Origin: Nymphaea colorata
Taxonomy: Eukaryota; Streptophyta; Magnoliopsida; Nymphaeales; Nymphaeaceae
Direction: 5' to 3'
Length of the DNA stretch: 64,000 nt
Assembly: GCF_008831285.2 (NCBI RefSeq)
Contig: NC_045139.1
Location: 16,784,354-16,848,353, forward strand
Part shown: piece by piece, positions 1-26,847 of the stretch
Numbering within the stretch: the stretch's first letter is position 1
Layout of the letters: every line of letters starts with the position of its first letter
Program-made: the position numbers and the translations under genes
The notes under the pieces: generated by a model
Told to the model about the DNA's origin: nothing
Databases searched by the model: none
The model's input: the letters and a program-made list of their open reading frames with translations, nothing else

Positions 1-12836
<12,836 letters not shown>

Positions 12837-13285
12837 ATTTGAACTCGGTTTTTCGGGAACGGCGAGCGTATCGAGAAATAATGTGGATATCGGGAGCTCA
12901 AGATTTCTTTTTCCTTCTCGAATTTTAGTTCTGGTTTTTCTTTTCCATTCTTTCTTTTTGATCATCTTCTCATTTATTTTTTTTCCTGGAAAAATGAGAT
13001 GAATACATCCTCGAGAAAGCTGGAAGATGGGCAGGAGGGGCTTCTTGCATTATCTAAATTGATAAATGTGAAACATCAAAGAAAGTACAGAAGAGTAGTG
13101 CTTAAATTGAATTTTATGAACAAAAAAGCCAATATCATCAATCTCTTAAACCAGCAGAATAGCAAAAAAATAAAAATAAAAAATCTTGGAGATGCACTCG
13201 TAACCAAAGGGGTACACACATATATATAACAAAATGAATATTTAAAAACGTTAATATGAAAATAAAGAAACATTGTGACCATCGA

Positions 13286-14090
13286 CAGAGCCAGAAATTT
13301 TGTATGAGTTCAGTTGAATTAAAGGTTTTAAATTTTATTTAAGGTCGAATATTATTTTTCAAAATTTTATATAAAACAAGTGAATTTTTTTAAAATTTAT
13401 ACGTAATTTTTTTTAAAAAAAAAATTGAGATGGAACCAGGGCCCAAGCTGGCCCTACCTTGACTCCGCCCTTAATTGTGACACACCAGCCCATTTGCGAC
13501 CCAATCAATGTCTTAAATAAAAGTGTGTCGGGGTGTGACATCCCCATCATAAACTATGTTTAAGGCGTATGGGTGACGGTCAAAGCAAAATTTATGACAA
13601 TCCCAATTTTAAGTTAGAAAGGACAACAAAAGTTCATTCACACAAAGTGTCTGTTTTAATCTCATCAGCTAAACACACAAACTAGGTTTGTAAAAATTGG
13701 TTGAACAATTAGGTTTTTCAAAAATTTGATTTTTCATAAAGAAAAAGCTTTGAAGCTGTCATCCAGCACAACTTAAATTAAGAGAAATTGTATCTGCATA
13801 TATAACATATAAGTTTAGATATTCTGCTTCTGTTTTTATGGGTAGACTTGTGAAAAATAGTGCCAACATAGGTAAAATGACTCGATTGCCTGCATAATGA
13901 ACAGGGGAATGTATAATTTAACTTTATAGCTGCATGTTGTTCTTTAGGGAGGGTGGGGGTGCCCGGGCCATGGCCCAGGTGAGACCAGAAAAAAAAAATT
14001 ATATGTAAAAAATCAAATTTTTTTAGTTTGGCCTGACCCGTCCTTCCTCTTGGCCCGACCCGCAGATGGTTTGGCCCGCCCCTGGTTACT
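13286..14090. mobile_element. Two degenerate AGGGGCGGAG-type element fragments
   Basis: At 13286-13478 the left side shows AGAGCCAGAAATTTT and the right side TTGACTCCGCCCTTAA, the inverse of AAGGGCGGAGTCAA. At 13945-14090 a GGGTGGGGGTGCCCGGGCC block faces a TTGGCCCGCCCCTGG block across an AT-rich centre. Both resemble the element in CKX intron 4, but their ends are worn and I see no clear target duplications. No coding capacity. Confidence 0.4.
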
Positions 14091-16584
14091 TAGAGTTGAC
14101 ATATGATAGAGGGAGCTAAGAATGACAACTCTCAACCCAAGTCAACACTCTTCAATACCATCAAGATAGCGCCTTTTAGAATCGAAGTTAGGACATGGTT
14201 AATACAATCTACACAGCCCGACCAGCTACACTACCCATCACTTTGAAAAAGAGAATCGGATCCCAAAAGTAGACAAAGATGTCACTGGAGGAGGAGGAAA
14301 AGTGAAACCACATTTTGTCTTGGCAAGACAAAGGAGGGGCAGTAAATGACCCTCCCATGACAGTGTCAAAGGCAAAATTCATAAGGCACCATTGGCGTCA
14401 TCACCTTGGCACACCAACTGTTGTGTCCATAGTTCACACCTTTTAACCTACCCATTCCTCTCTCTCTTTATCTCTCTTTACATTATCATATCTTAACTTT
14501 TTCTTAGGGAGTTCTAGATGGCACCAAAAGTATGAACAAAAAGCAAAGAAAGATATGCCTTATTTCTTGTCGAGGATTTAATGTGTCATTAATAAACCAT
14601 CTTCTTAATTAGAGAATGAAAAGACCAGTTGTAGTGAAGTTGCTTCTTGGGGTCTCCTAGGGCTTCATATCAACCTTAAAGAGACACTAGCCTTGTTGGA
14701 ACACCATGGATTTTTAGGTACAAAACTTTGTGATTTTGGGGATGCCTTGTCTCAAGGTTGTTGGGAAAAGAGAGGGCTGAGAGGAAACCAGGCATATGGG
14801 CAGCATCTGCGTTCCATGGGACAAAAGTCTCTCCCCCTCTTGGGGCTTCTGTTTCGCCGTAAAAAGTTGTGTGTGCCGCTGCGCACGGTACTACGCAGTA
14901 AAGAAGCAATGAGCAGTTTTGTAATTTTAAAAAAGAAATGTCTTTTGAAATCATTTTTTTTTATTTTCATTTTTATCTTTACGAAATGTATTGGTTTTCG
15001 TTTTCAGTGTGAACTAAAGGTATTTTAGTCATTAGCGATACTGGCACATGAAAATTCGTATAAACAGGTTAGCTATTTCATGGGGCCAAACTCGCTATAT
15101 TGTGAACTTCAAATTGTTTTTCAATTTGAATAGTTTTAAGGTTTTATAAACTTATAAAATTTTATGTGCCAAAGTTACTCAAAAAAAGAGAAAAATAGGG
15201 TTCATGTTTCGTCTTTTTGTGAAACCCTTTTATCCTAGCATATGAATTATGTGATGATAGTCAATGGGCTGTATCTTTGAGGAACCAAATTAAACTTTAT
15301 AATCTTTATAAAATTCAAGAAACAAAATAATAAGGAAAATTTGAACAGATAAAAAAATAAAAACATTTTGACATAGAATTAGACGTAGAAGTTTCTGATT
15401 TATTTCTTGATTTGAATCGGTTGCTACACACCATTTTTTGGCCACATTGAGTAACAGCGATTGTAGATAAAGTGAAAAATTAATCATTAACATGCACATT
15501 TAATCAATCATAAAAAAGATTTGTGTTCAGTTTTAAAAAGTAGAGTCTAAACATGGTCTATCCAAATTCAATTGCGTAAAATCCGATTAAGTCAGAATAA
15601 AACCAGTGTGAGGAGCAAGAAATTTTGGGCTGAGGGGGACTAGTTCACAAACTTCTCAAGCTTTTAGGGGCACCAATATATATATATATATATATATATT
15701 GAGCCAGGAGAAAAGCTAGAAAATTTTGGTTAATGAGCATTAGTCATATAATTTAATTTTTTTAAGGGGCACCTATATGTAAAAGAGAAGAACTGCTATG
15801 AAGTTTCAATATAAAAATAAACACTTGTTTGTGCTTGTGTAGGCATTTGCCCATACTATGCTTACGAGTTGAGCAAATAGTTGAAGACACCAATCTGACT
15901 AGATGGGCAGTGCTCACTTTGAACCCAACTTACACTGGTGCGTGCCCACCAGACTCCATGCATGACGCAGCAAAGAAAAAGATGATCTTCTTCCCTCTAC
16001 CATTCTCATCAACTGTATTCTGTAGACGTTGGTACTCATAGTCTCCACCACCCAAAGAGAGAGAGAGAAAGAGAATGACTCACTATTATCTGCAAGTTAA
16101 GGGAATCCTTTTGTCCTGCTCCGAAGTTCTGAAATTAAGCTTGGTTGGTTCAGCTTTCGCGGAGCCATATGTAAGCCAGGGAGAATGTGCTGGCTTGAGT
16201 AGAACTTGCCATATGCACTTGGCAAATTCTCACGAAAAAAATACATATAGTTCCTGACTTAAATTTGTAGTTCTGCCACTGGTAGAAACTTAGGCTGCCA
16301 TGAATGAGATCAAGAAGCTGGTTATTAGATATATATATATATATATATATAACCCTCGGTATGCAAAAAAAAAATTATGTATGGTTGTATAATGACCAGA
16401 ATACCCTTGGTCAGTAAAAGAAGAAAGCCCCTTTTAAAATGATAAAAAGGATAATGACCAGAATATTCTTGGCCATGCAACTTCTTCTTCAATCTTCTTT
16501 TCTGCCGAACCTATGGTTTTGAGTTGAAAGAAAGTTAAAATTTGGGCCAGTAAGAGTATTTTTGTCTGTTCATTATTTCTTAAA

Positions 16585-16925
16585 ACTTTTCAGCCTAAGT
16601 CATCGGACTCTTCTAACCGGAGTCCGCATCGAGTCGGGTGCGCATGGGACATCGGTGCAGCTCCGACTCACACCCGAACCCAGTTAGAATGTCATATTAC
16701 TAAATTACTTATATAATATATATTGTTTTGATATTTTTCTATGCAATATAATTATTGAAGTATGTTATATACATTAATAACTAAATTGTAATAATATGCA
16801 TATGTTGTTATATATATAATAATAAATTAAAAATAATAATAATAATAAAATACCTTTACCGCACTGCTGCACCTAAATTTTTTGAGATGTGCCGTTTCGG
16901 CACCCGTACCCGCACCCCGCACTAT
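16585..16925. mobile_element. Possible non-autonomous element with GGGTGCG-rich ends
   Basis: The left part contains GGACTCTTCTAACCGGAGTC and GAGTCGGGTGCGCATGGG. The right part contains CACCCGTACCCGCACCCCGC. GC-rich, partly inverse ends flank an AT-rich core with an (AAT)n run. This is the layout of small plant hAT-derived elements, but the exact ends and target duplication are not resolved. Confidence 0.35.
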
Positions 16926-19427
16926 GGTGACATCACTTTCAGCTTGTTTATGATTTCATTATTCACCGCACTTCCTTGCCGAAGAAGGCTTCCCGGTTCC
17001 CGGCCTTCCATTTTCCACTATAATATGTGAAAATGGTAATGCATATAATTTAAACTAGTTAAAGAACATGAAAATAAGTAAAAAGAAATATCAAAGTTAA
17101 TGCATGATTAATTCTACACATGTAACAACGCAATCACTTGAAATGCTGTAGAAATTCACAAAATGCATAAATAAAAATAGTAAGGATAAAATGGAAAGAA
17201 TATGAAGCAAATTAAACTTAAATTATGCGAGAAGCGAGCTTCTCCTTCTAAATGGAATGAGCTCGCACAAATGAGGATGAGGCCCCCCAACTTCTTGCTT
17301 CTTTGGAAGTCTTGCCTCTTTCAGATAGATTAATGGAATACTATAAGTAATGTTTCACGAATCTAGCTCGTAATCGTTGGGATGATTCATAAGACACTCT
17401 CAGAATATCCTTACAGCCCTTTGAAGAATGCATTAGGTTTCCATTTTCAGAAACAATTTAATTGAGAAAGTAATATTCCCCTTATATGAGAAGCCACTTT
17501 GTCGTTCTAAATGAAACGAGTTTTAACACAAAAGGGAAACGAATTCCTCCAAACTTCCCTCCGCTTTTAAAAATGCGATAAGTTTTTGGTTCCCAAATTA
17601 ACATGTTTTGAGGAAGCAAGTTTCTCCACTGAATCTGATTACTATGGTGAACCCATAAAGTACGTTTGGTGAGAAAAGCATTGAGTTCTTAGACCACATG
17701 TTCCGAAACATGTTTCAAGAATACCATGTTTTTGATAGGTGGCTAGTTTTCATTTTGAATTTTGAGGTGTCAACTTCTTGTGGTGCCAAAAGAGGATACC
17801 GATATGCAAGTTGAAGTATAGTAGATATGCTAAAGCATTGAAAGTAGCCAACACCCGACAAAGAGCCTGCTCTTGCAGTTCATGCACTCAACTTCCACTC
17901 ATACTTGCATTTTCGGCCCCGGATTCTCGATTCACCAGCATCATATCCACCCAACTCACTAGACTCGTCTGTCCCTGAAGGATGGGGGGAAGGGTGGGGA
18001 TTTCAGCTGGTTTGTAAGACTATGTGATGAAATACTCCTCCTGCTTACCCAATTTTGTTTTAAGGAAATATCATGTAATTATCTCCATTATTTGATCTAA
18101 GATGTGAAAAATAATAGCTATTATATGACATCATGTTTCCTGAAATAAAAAGCATGCACTTTAGACAATCTATTTTAATATCGTGTATTTCAAAAACACA
18201 GTGTTCATCTTATCAAATGCGCTCTTAGGGAACCTTGATGATAGAAATGCCTTGAGAACATACAGAATTTGAGATCGCCAAGGAGCCCTATGTCATTTCT
18301 CTTACTACATCAATATGGTTCTTGCTTGTTCCATGGTGTACCCGTTGTAAAGTGGTGACACAAAAGTTTGGTCCATTACAAACACTAAATTATTTGTGGC
18401 CGTGTTAAGCACTATCAATTATGTGGGCAACCAGTCAAAAGGCCACAGAGTGAGCGATTAATTGCGGCTTGAGTAGGACAATTTCTGTTCTATTCTTACA
18501 CTAAAATAGGTTTTCATGGCTTTAATACAAGCTTTCTTATTCTACCTCAAATAAAATATGTGAACCAAACAGTGTCCTAGCAATATGCATACTAAAATAT
18601 GAGTATTCTTCTTCTTCTTTTTCTTTTGGCACTAGTTTTTGGTTTATCAATCAATGACCAACTCCTTGCCCACTCTTTTAGGCCCCAGTAGTACTGTTGA
18701 TGATGCAATGTCTGACTTGAGAACAAAGAGAGGAAAAGTAAAGGGCATCATGAACTTGCCTTAAATTTGTGGAACATGACTGGATTTGTATTGCATGGTC
18801 CCAGATGATCACATAGTTGGATTATATTGGTACCTTTCTTGAATGTGTTCTCTGAGTCCCACTCTGAGTGATAGTTGGCTCATCAACCCTAAGAGGTCGT
18901 TTGATTTGCGTTTCATCGGAGAGGAAAATTGAGCATTTAATATGTTGAATGAGAAAGCCAATCTTCAAACATGTTAAGTAAAAAAGCACTTCAACAGTGG
19001 AGAAAACAAAACCAAATAAGCATCACCTTACACCAACTACTCTGGTCATCACTTCGTGTATAAACTACTTGTTATCTGAATAGTATTTTAATAGTAGTAC
19101 ATCTTTATAATATTCATTTAGTTTCACTCTTATGGCTTATGATACCCACATTTATACATTGCCAACGAAAAGCTAAAACTCCAACGAATTGTACACTTCT
19201 CATCCATGCAACCCAAAAAAATGTATATAGTAGAATAGAATCCGTACGTAGTTTTTGTTTTGATCTGTGGCCATTTGAGCAAACCCTTTAAAGAAAAAAG
19301 GGTTATTCAAAGCATACCTAGACAAGTTTCATAGCCTTATTCATAACCAAAAAGTTTGGTTTTTGAACTTAGCTCATTTTACCCATAAAGAAAATTTCCC
19401 TCATTTATGGTACATTCAGTGATGGAT

Positions 19428-19449
19428 TTCTCTCTCTCTCTCTCTCTCC

Positions 19450-19480
<31 letters not shown>
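19428..19480. repeat. TC run followed by TA run
   Basis: Nearly perfect TC dinucleotides pass into TA dinucleotides. No gene is nearby, and the repeat explains the low-complexity frames seen across it. Confidence 0.9.
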
Positions 19481-20935
19481 GCTTTAAAATTATTTCGAAA
19501 GGCTGATAGTGGCCAATATAATTCATTTGATGTAGCTCCTTCTCTGCCTTTTTGTAAAGCAGTTCTCCATACATACTGATATTGACAACATCAAAAAAAA
19601 TTATGGGATGGCACGACATAATTCCTTGACTAACGAAACATGATTGGCTACTCCTGTCCATTTAATTCTCCTTTTACTTTAGTAAGTCCTAACAATTAGA
19701 GAAAACGACTGTTTTCGATTTAAAAAAGTAAACATGATCGGGTGTTCGGCCCATTAGATTTCATCAGAAAAAAGATGAAAAAGAAACATGCAAACGTAGT
19801 TGGGTTCGCCAGTTTCACGTTCTTATGAAAGCAATCAGGGAGCAGAGAAGTGATTCCACGTAGTATTCAACATCGAGGAGAGGATTCAAATGTGTCAAAG
19901 GGACCATGGCTTTACATAAAAGTGAAGGCACTAGTGGTAGAAAAAGCTTCAGACCAGAATAAGTGGATCTTACTGTCAACTTCCTCGCCTTCCCCCACGT
20001 AATATCACTTTCTTTCCTTTCTCCCCACCCCCTTATACCAATTCTCTCTTTTGTTTTCTCTTTTCTCCAAATGATGAGTAGGGCAACCGGTCAGGTTGGG
20101 TGGTATGTAATATCTGCGTCTTTAATTCAATTCAATTCAATTCATCGGGGTGCTATCTTGATGGTATTGATGAGTGTTGATCTTAGGATTATGTGTGCCG
20201 TTGTGGAGGTCAAATAGACCGGTTTATCAAAATCGGACTAACCTGATTAGATGACCGAGTGGCCATTCAATTTTCTTTTATATATATATGTGTGTGTGTG
20301 TGCGCACACGTGCACATGCGCCCCATTGGTATCATTAGGTGTCTTGTTATGTAATTAGTGAACTAATATAGGATTAGTGTAAGTAAAGTATATTTATGAT
20401 TAATGAAGGTCGGTGTGGGTGTAGACATGCATGTGCAGCCCTACCAAACAATGCAAGTAGCAGCCAATATGCGTCCAAATCGGTAACAAAGTATATGCGT
20501 TCAATTTACTTATGAAAACCACTCGAAGCATTAGTTGAAAACGCTAACAAGTTGCCATAACCAATGCAATTAAACTAACAACAATAAAATAACTCTCTCT
20601 TGAATCAAGCTGAGGAATCAAAAGGCCAGTTATGATATGCTCAATGAATGTAGTTAGTGACTCGGTCTAGGTAGGGAAGCCCGTATCTTAATGGGGATTC
20701 CACCTTGTAATTAATATCTCTCCTCTTCTAGAATAAAGAGAAATGATTCTTCTCAAGATTCTGCTTCAGCCACTAGCTGTAATGATCTGCTTCAAGCAAG
20801 ATATATATTTATGATACGATCTCAGTTTGTAGCCCATCATCTTCGGATGATGTAAGTTTTGAAAAAAATGAGAGAGAAGCAGTCGTTAGACGATTGATGC
20901 CTCGTGGTTTGTTAATTAATTATAAACAGCAAATA

Positions 20936-20998
20936 CACATACACACGCACATGCACACACACACACATGTGCACATATATATATATATATATATATGT
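20936..20998. repeat. CA/TA compound microsatellite
   Basis: Imperfect CA dinucleotides (with CGCA and TGCA interruptions) run into a (TA)n tract ending near 20996. A similar but shorter TA/TG tract lies at 20279-20303. Confidence 0.9.
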
Positions 20999-23900
20999 CC
21001 TATAAACCTCGGATTCTCTTGCTTTTGCAACATAGAAAAGTAAAATATTCTCTCAATATTGCAATGCTCTCTTTCTGTCTATGCCTTTCTGATAATATCT
21101 TTTCCAATGTATGTTCTCTTTCTCTCTTTCTTTTGTGTGCGAAGGTTCAAGATTATACAGATCTTGAACAGTTTCGACTTAATTAAAGATAAGATCATTA
21201 GAAAGATGTTGGGAGTCAAAATGCCAAAGGGGAGAACTGAAGAAGACTGCGCACTTGACCTGGGAATGGGCGATGCGTGCATGCAAGTGGAAGAATCATC
21301 TTCATATCGAATGCCCATCACACAATTATTGCGTACCTCCTTTTCTTTATTCTTTACCAAATAAAGCAACAAAATGTTCCATCAGCATGCCAGTTAGCTA
21401 GCTCATTATCCATCTCTCTTTCTCTCTTTATATATGCATATATTAGTTGGCAGGCGCATTCTTCTTCTTTTTTCTTCTCTCACACACAACAGACGCAGTA
21501 TCCCCGTGAGATCCACCTCATGAAGGAATATCGATTCACAAGAAGTTCCAAGTAAAGAAAGCAAAGATTGCAGACAACGGAGTCATTATTGAATTTTTCT
21601 TGAAAGATGTATCCGAGTTTAATAAGGACAAGGCCCAAACATCTTCCTCGTGATCTTGCGAGCAGTACCCATGAAGCTCCTCCTCCCTCCTCCACTGTCA
21701 GCTCAAACTCCGCCATAGCCGGCAGAAGGAAAAAAAGAAGAAGAGCAGATCGAATCTGTCTGCTCCAGTTTCCATCCGCCCTGTTATTTAAATAATAGTT
21801 TGCTTTCACATTTTGAAATCTGCTTATATACATGCGTGTGTAAGAGGGAGAGAGAGAGAGAGAGAGAGGAATGGCCACCTGTTTCAGGAAGGAATGAGTT
21901 GGTGAGACGTGGTTGCGTGGGGGTTCGAGATTTGAAGCACCCCTGCCTCCTATTGGTGGAGGAAACGGCAGCCACCAACGGCTGGAAAGTGTGGGTTTTG
22001 GATTAAATTAAGAGGGTCCCGTCTAACGCGATGGCAGCGGCAGATGCTAAGTTGACCGTCACCAATCTCTTGTCACTCGCCGAACGTTAGCTCATGGTCC
22101 CCCGACCCTCGCCGTCCGGCAGGCAAGGGCCGACGCTACTCCCGTTTTCCGGTGATGGTCGTGGAGCACCGCTCCCGAGTCACGACCCTTTTTAGCATGA
22201 GAGAAAGTTAGCGACTGGCACCGTCTCACCGTAAAGAAGAGGAATCATAATTCTTTTATTTTCAATTTTATTTTTATAAAAAAATCTTTTAATATAAATT
22301 AAAAGTATTTTAATCATTAACTAATAATATGCTGCATATAACCATGCGAGAGGCGATGGCACGGTCAAAGAGTAGGTAAAAGTAGAGTTTTATCTTCATT
22401 CGTAACCGTGTGATTCGAACTTGAATCAATTGAAGGAAGGCTACATCACAGCGTCAACTGTCAAACAGTTGTCTCAATGACCTGGCTGGATTATAAATTG
22501 TTATAATATATTTATTTATAAATAGATTAAAAAAAAAAAGTAAATCTGTTGCTTGACTTTTTCATCAATTAAAGCAAAATAATATGTAAAACGAATGTTT
22601 ATATATACTTTGTAAAGTTTGTGATATTTCATAATTTCAAGAATAACAAAGATCAGTATTTGACAATATACGAGCTGATGATCCTAGCTAACTCGACGAA
22701 ATAATTTATTTTAGATGAACGGGTTCTTGAATTTACTCCAACAGTTAGGTGCCCACTTGATGTGTTCGAAAGGTGGCTCTTTCTTAAGCCGTCATCTACA
22801 TAGTGGATGTTTATAAGGAGCCACATTTGTATATAAAATTTTAATACGTATGTCCTGAAAAGTTAACTTCGCACTTGCATCTTGTAAATTATCATCCAAG
22901 TTTACGTAAAGTCATACTTTACATAGTTTATATAAAATTGATTACAAGTCGTGCGATCAACTTGATTGGTAACTCACAAAAAGTAGTTCTACATGAATTA
23001 ATCAAGTCAAATGGCTCATGACTGAGTTTCCATAATCTTCGAATTATGTTTTGCACTCATACTTTAATGACTACGTCATATAAGGTATTGTAACAGAAGA
23101 CAAAAAAAAAAAACAAGTAACTAAATTAAATTGTAAGCGCCACTATAAGGTTTAATTTAGGTAAACAAATTTATCAACATGGTTAAAAATGACCCCCTCA
23201 TGAAGCATTTGGTAATAGAAATTCTATGAATCCATTCGATTGTGGGATATATTCATGAAAGATTAATGAGTAACGATATATTTATGAAACATTAATCCAG
23301 TGTTCATGTTGCCAAATGTTACAAATCAAACTGCTTCTACCATTTTCCAACATTCGTAAGTTACTTTGAGAGGGACAATTTTCGAGCTCCTTTTTTGTGG
23401 GATGATTTTGTGTAACAAATTACCATGAAAGTATCAGAAAATAAAAATTTTTCAAAATGCAAGAATAAAATGTCTAGCTCATTAATTTGCATGCTCTACA
23501 TGATCCTAACCGCAAAACTGCATGTATTTCCTTGTGAAGATAATTTTGATATTTTTCTATCACCACGCCAAGATGATCATGTCAATATATTGGTAGAAGA
23601 CAAGAGGCAGAGCCACATATAACTGCCCACACTAGCTTTTCAAGATTTTTTTTTTTTCAACTAATATTTTTAAATATTTGGTGCATTTTGGTTCCGCCAT
23701 TAATAAGACATCAATAAAAATATTATTAAATTCAAAAAAAAAAAAAACAAGCTTCTACTATGTGAAAACCAGGTGAATAATCGGAGGTCCCTGCCAACAG
23801 TTTGTCCATCTTATTTATTTAATTACGTGCCTTTAATTATGCCCCCTGCTAAAGACAACTCAAAAAAACAAAACGAAAAAGAAAGATGAAGGGGCATTAA

Positions 23901-25827
23901 AGAGGGAGAGGGGTTGCACATGGAGTGGGGCCCACACGAAGCAATCGCATGAGAGAGGCCAGCGGATTGCCCTAAGACCGAACGATACTCACCGTGGAAA
24001 ATAAAAGAACTTGCTGTTTGCGGGATCAGGATTTTCTTTCCCATCCCAGCCGAGACAAACAGAAAAAAAAGAAGATGAGATACAGTTTTTCGTGGAGTTT
24101 AAATCACGGATTCCTTTTTTTCAAAAGGAAAAAGTTTCCCATCATACGATTTATTTTTTCTTCATATTTCCACTTGAAACGAGCGTCTGTCTACTTCGGG
24201 TGTATTTGTTTCATCATGGAATCACTATGGACATAATATCACTAGATTTCGTATATGCGGATTTAAAATGGGACCCGCTCCCCTCCCCCCCCCCTTCAAA
24301 CCGACCTTAAATTCATTGTTTTTATATACCTAACATGGATTTAAAATTCGAGACAAACTGACCAAGTACAGCTTTTAATGTAACCTGAGATCGGAAATCC
24401 AAAGCTATCAAACACTTTTATAATGACTAATGACTCATGGCCCCCCTTTTTTTTCTTTGTGATGAAAGGAAACTTTGGTGCTTTTGAGGGAAATCTTGGA
24501 TTTTGCTGCTTAAGGGTTTGTCTTTCTTTCATCCTTTTTAATCAATTTTATAATTAATGAGCCTCCTTTATAATATCAATGCTTCTAATTTATAATTACT
24601 AATTCGTACTTAATTCTTTTCGCAGACTTCAAGAACTTTTAGTTAAAGTAAGGTTTATGGAAGAAATCAAACATGCCTTTGATCAGACTAAACATAAAAT
24701 ATGCTTTTTTAACTACCAAGTTAGGTGGAGCATTTAACTAAAACATACTCGTTATGTACTTGCGTTGCACTTGCTACCCATTTTCTTTTTTGCCTTCTTG
24801 GATCTCTTTACGGATCCTAAAAAGGCTGGATTTAAGATATTGGACCAATTATTTAGATTTTCCAACAGATTGAGAACCGGACTCAATCAGGATCAAAACC
24901 ATTTTCGAATCAGATCAAATGACGATCATATGTTTTTAAATTAAAAACAATGAGTAGAAAATGAAATTAAATAGAAAACAAAAAGTAGACTTAGGTCGAA
25001 TAAGAAAACAAATGTATCTACCAACTTAGTTTAAGGAATGCCATTAAATTATTACATTTGGCCATTTTTAACTATGAAAAAGTAAGGTTCATCCTAGTAG
25101 GAAAGATGATCTTCTTTCAAAACCAAAACCAAAAGATTCTCTCATTTTAAGAGCCAAAGTACGCTTAAGAATAAGATAATTGGATGGTTAGGTTGCACTG
25201 TCATACCCCAAAATATTATTTAAATTATAAAAATATGTCAACATTTTTATAAAAAAAATTAAAATACTAATGTATTTGTTACAATGCACAATCTTGGATG
25301 AGTCGGTTTAGCACGCATCTCGAGACGCATTAGAACTCAACAAGTGGGTCTGCTTGAGAGAGCTTAGACCAATTAAGACAAAGACAAAGGTTCAAGACCA
25401 CAAATAGGCACGTTTATAATATAATAAGGTTGTCCTCAACACCTAGAGGAATCGACTTCACTAGCTAGCAATTGTGGTGAATTTTTTTTTTTTTTTTTTT
25501 TTTTGAGGGTTCAAGACTTTTGAAAAAAACTATTAAAATTTTTTCACACGAGCTAAAAAAAATTCTGAAAATTTTAAGACAAATTAAAATTCTAGAAAAT
25601 GTTAAATATTAATTTTTTATTTTTTTCAAAATCTCAAAGGGATTATGGCTCCCTTGCTCCCTCTGGACAAACCCATTTTTGTACGTCATACGCTAAGTGA
25701 AAGGCCTCCGCGTCCTGACATGTTAGTAGGGTTGCAAATAAGTGAGATCTGGTGTAAGGGTTTTGTCATTTTTTAGTATATTGTATTGGATTTTGACGTC
25801 GTATCAGATTCTATGCTAATTAGATAC

Positions 25828-26303
25828 TAGAGCTGCGCATGAGTCAGGTTGAGTGCGAGCTTGGCCCTCAACTCGGCAAAAAAAACTTGAGCTCAAGCTC
25901 GACTTGAACTCGAGTCGAGCTCCTTATAGCAAGCTCGAGTTCGACTCTACTACACGACAAAATCGAGCTTGATCTCGTCTCGTTTAACCCATTTAAATTG
26001 TTTAGGCATTAACTCATGTAACTCATGCAAGAGTTTAACTCATGTAACTTGTGATTTTTTTTTTTATCCCAAAAGTTGAAACAGATGACCGGCTTTGGTA
26101 GTATTATGTAGAGTACCGGTTTGTGAGTGGAGTCAAGTATAAACGAGTCTGAGTTCCTAAAACTCGAACTCGACTCGTTTATCATTTTGAATATCTTTGT
26201 AAGCTCAAACTCAGCTGGTTTATAAATGAGTCAAGCACGAGCCGATTTTTTTCGAGCAAGTTCGAGTCGAGCCCAAGTTGACTCGGCTGGTTATGCAGTC
26301 CTA
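25828..26303. mobile_element. Non-autonomous hAT-like element with CGAGCTCGA-type words
   Basis: The element starts TAGAGCTGCGCATGAG and ends TTATGCAGTCCTA, giving imperfect terminal inverted repeats (TAG-GCTGC and GCAG-CCTA). Flanking 8-mers TTAGATAC (25820-25827) and CTAGAGAC (26304-26311) agree at 6 of 8 positions, the length expected for hAT insertion. Both halves are packed with CTCGAG, GAGCTC, CTCGACT and CGAGTCGAG words in both orientations, typical of subterminal transposase-binding repeats. No coding capacity. Confidence 0.6.
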
Positions 26304-26809
26304 CTAGAGACTCGCATACGTGCGCACCTTTGAGAAAATATTATTGCTTTGTCAATCAACATTAAGGATGGACGGGCTGCTTGTACACATAATTCAGTTG
26401 GTTAGGCCTTACCTCAATCGAATAATTTTGAAGACAACAATTTATTAGGATATGATGAATATTCTATAAGAAATCGCCAATCGAATTTAGACAGCCTTGG
26501 TTTTTTGTACAGGTTTTGAGTTGAAAAAACACAAAATATAATCTGCCAAATCTTCAACCAAATAAAATCATATTTTTTTTTTTCATTTAAAAAATGATAA
26601 TTCATGGGTCAAAGTCTACTAGACCATGCCTAACATATTCATTAATATATTTGTCGAATCTGAATATGTAATTGATATTCCTAGTGTGACCTCTTTAGAT
26701 AAATCCTTAGAACCAATGCAATAACATCTCCATTTACTTAACTAGAAACTAGAAAGTTAAAATTGATAGAAAAGAATAAAGGGAAGAAGGGTAGAAGTTC
26801 AATAGTGAA

Positions 26810-26847
<38 letters not shown>

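Noticed and set aside
16100-16210. CTCCGAAGTT ... TTAAGC resembling 5S rRNA
   Set aside because: Only short words match. The spacing and the rest of the 120-nt gene are absent.
21480-21878. 132-codon minus-strand frame (MAEFELTVEEGGG inside)
   Set aside because: It runs into microsatellite-derived Ser-Leu at one end and non-protein-like sequence at the other. No homologous family is recognised.
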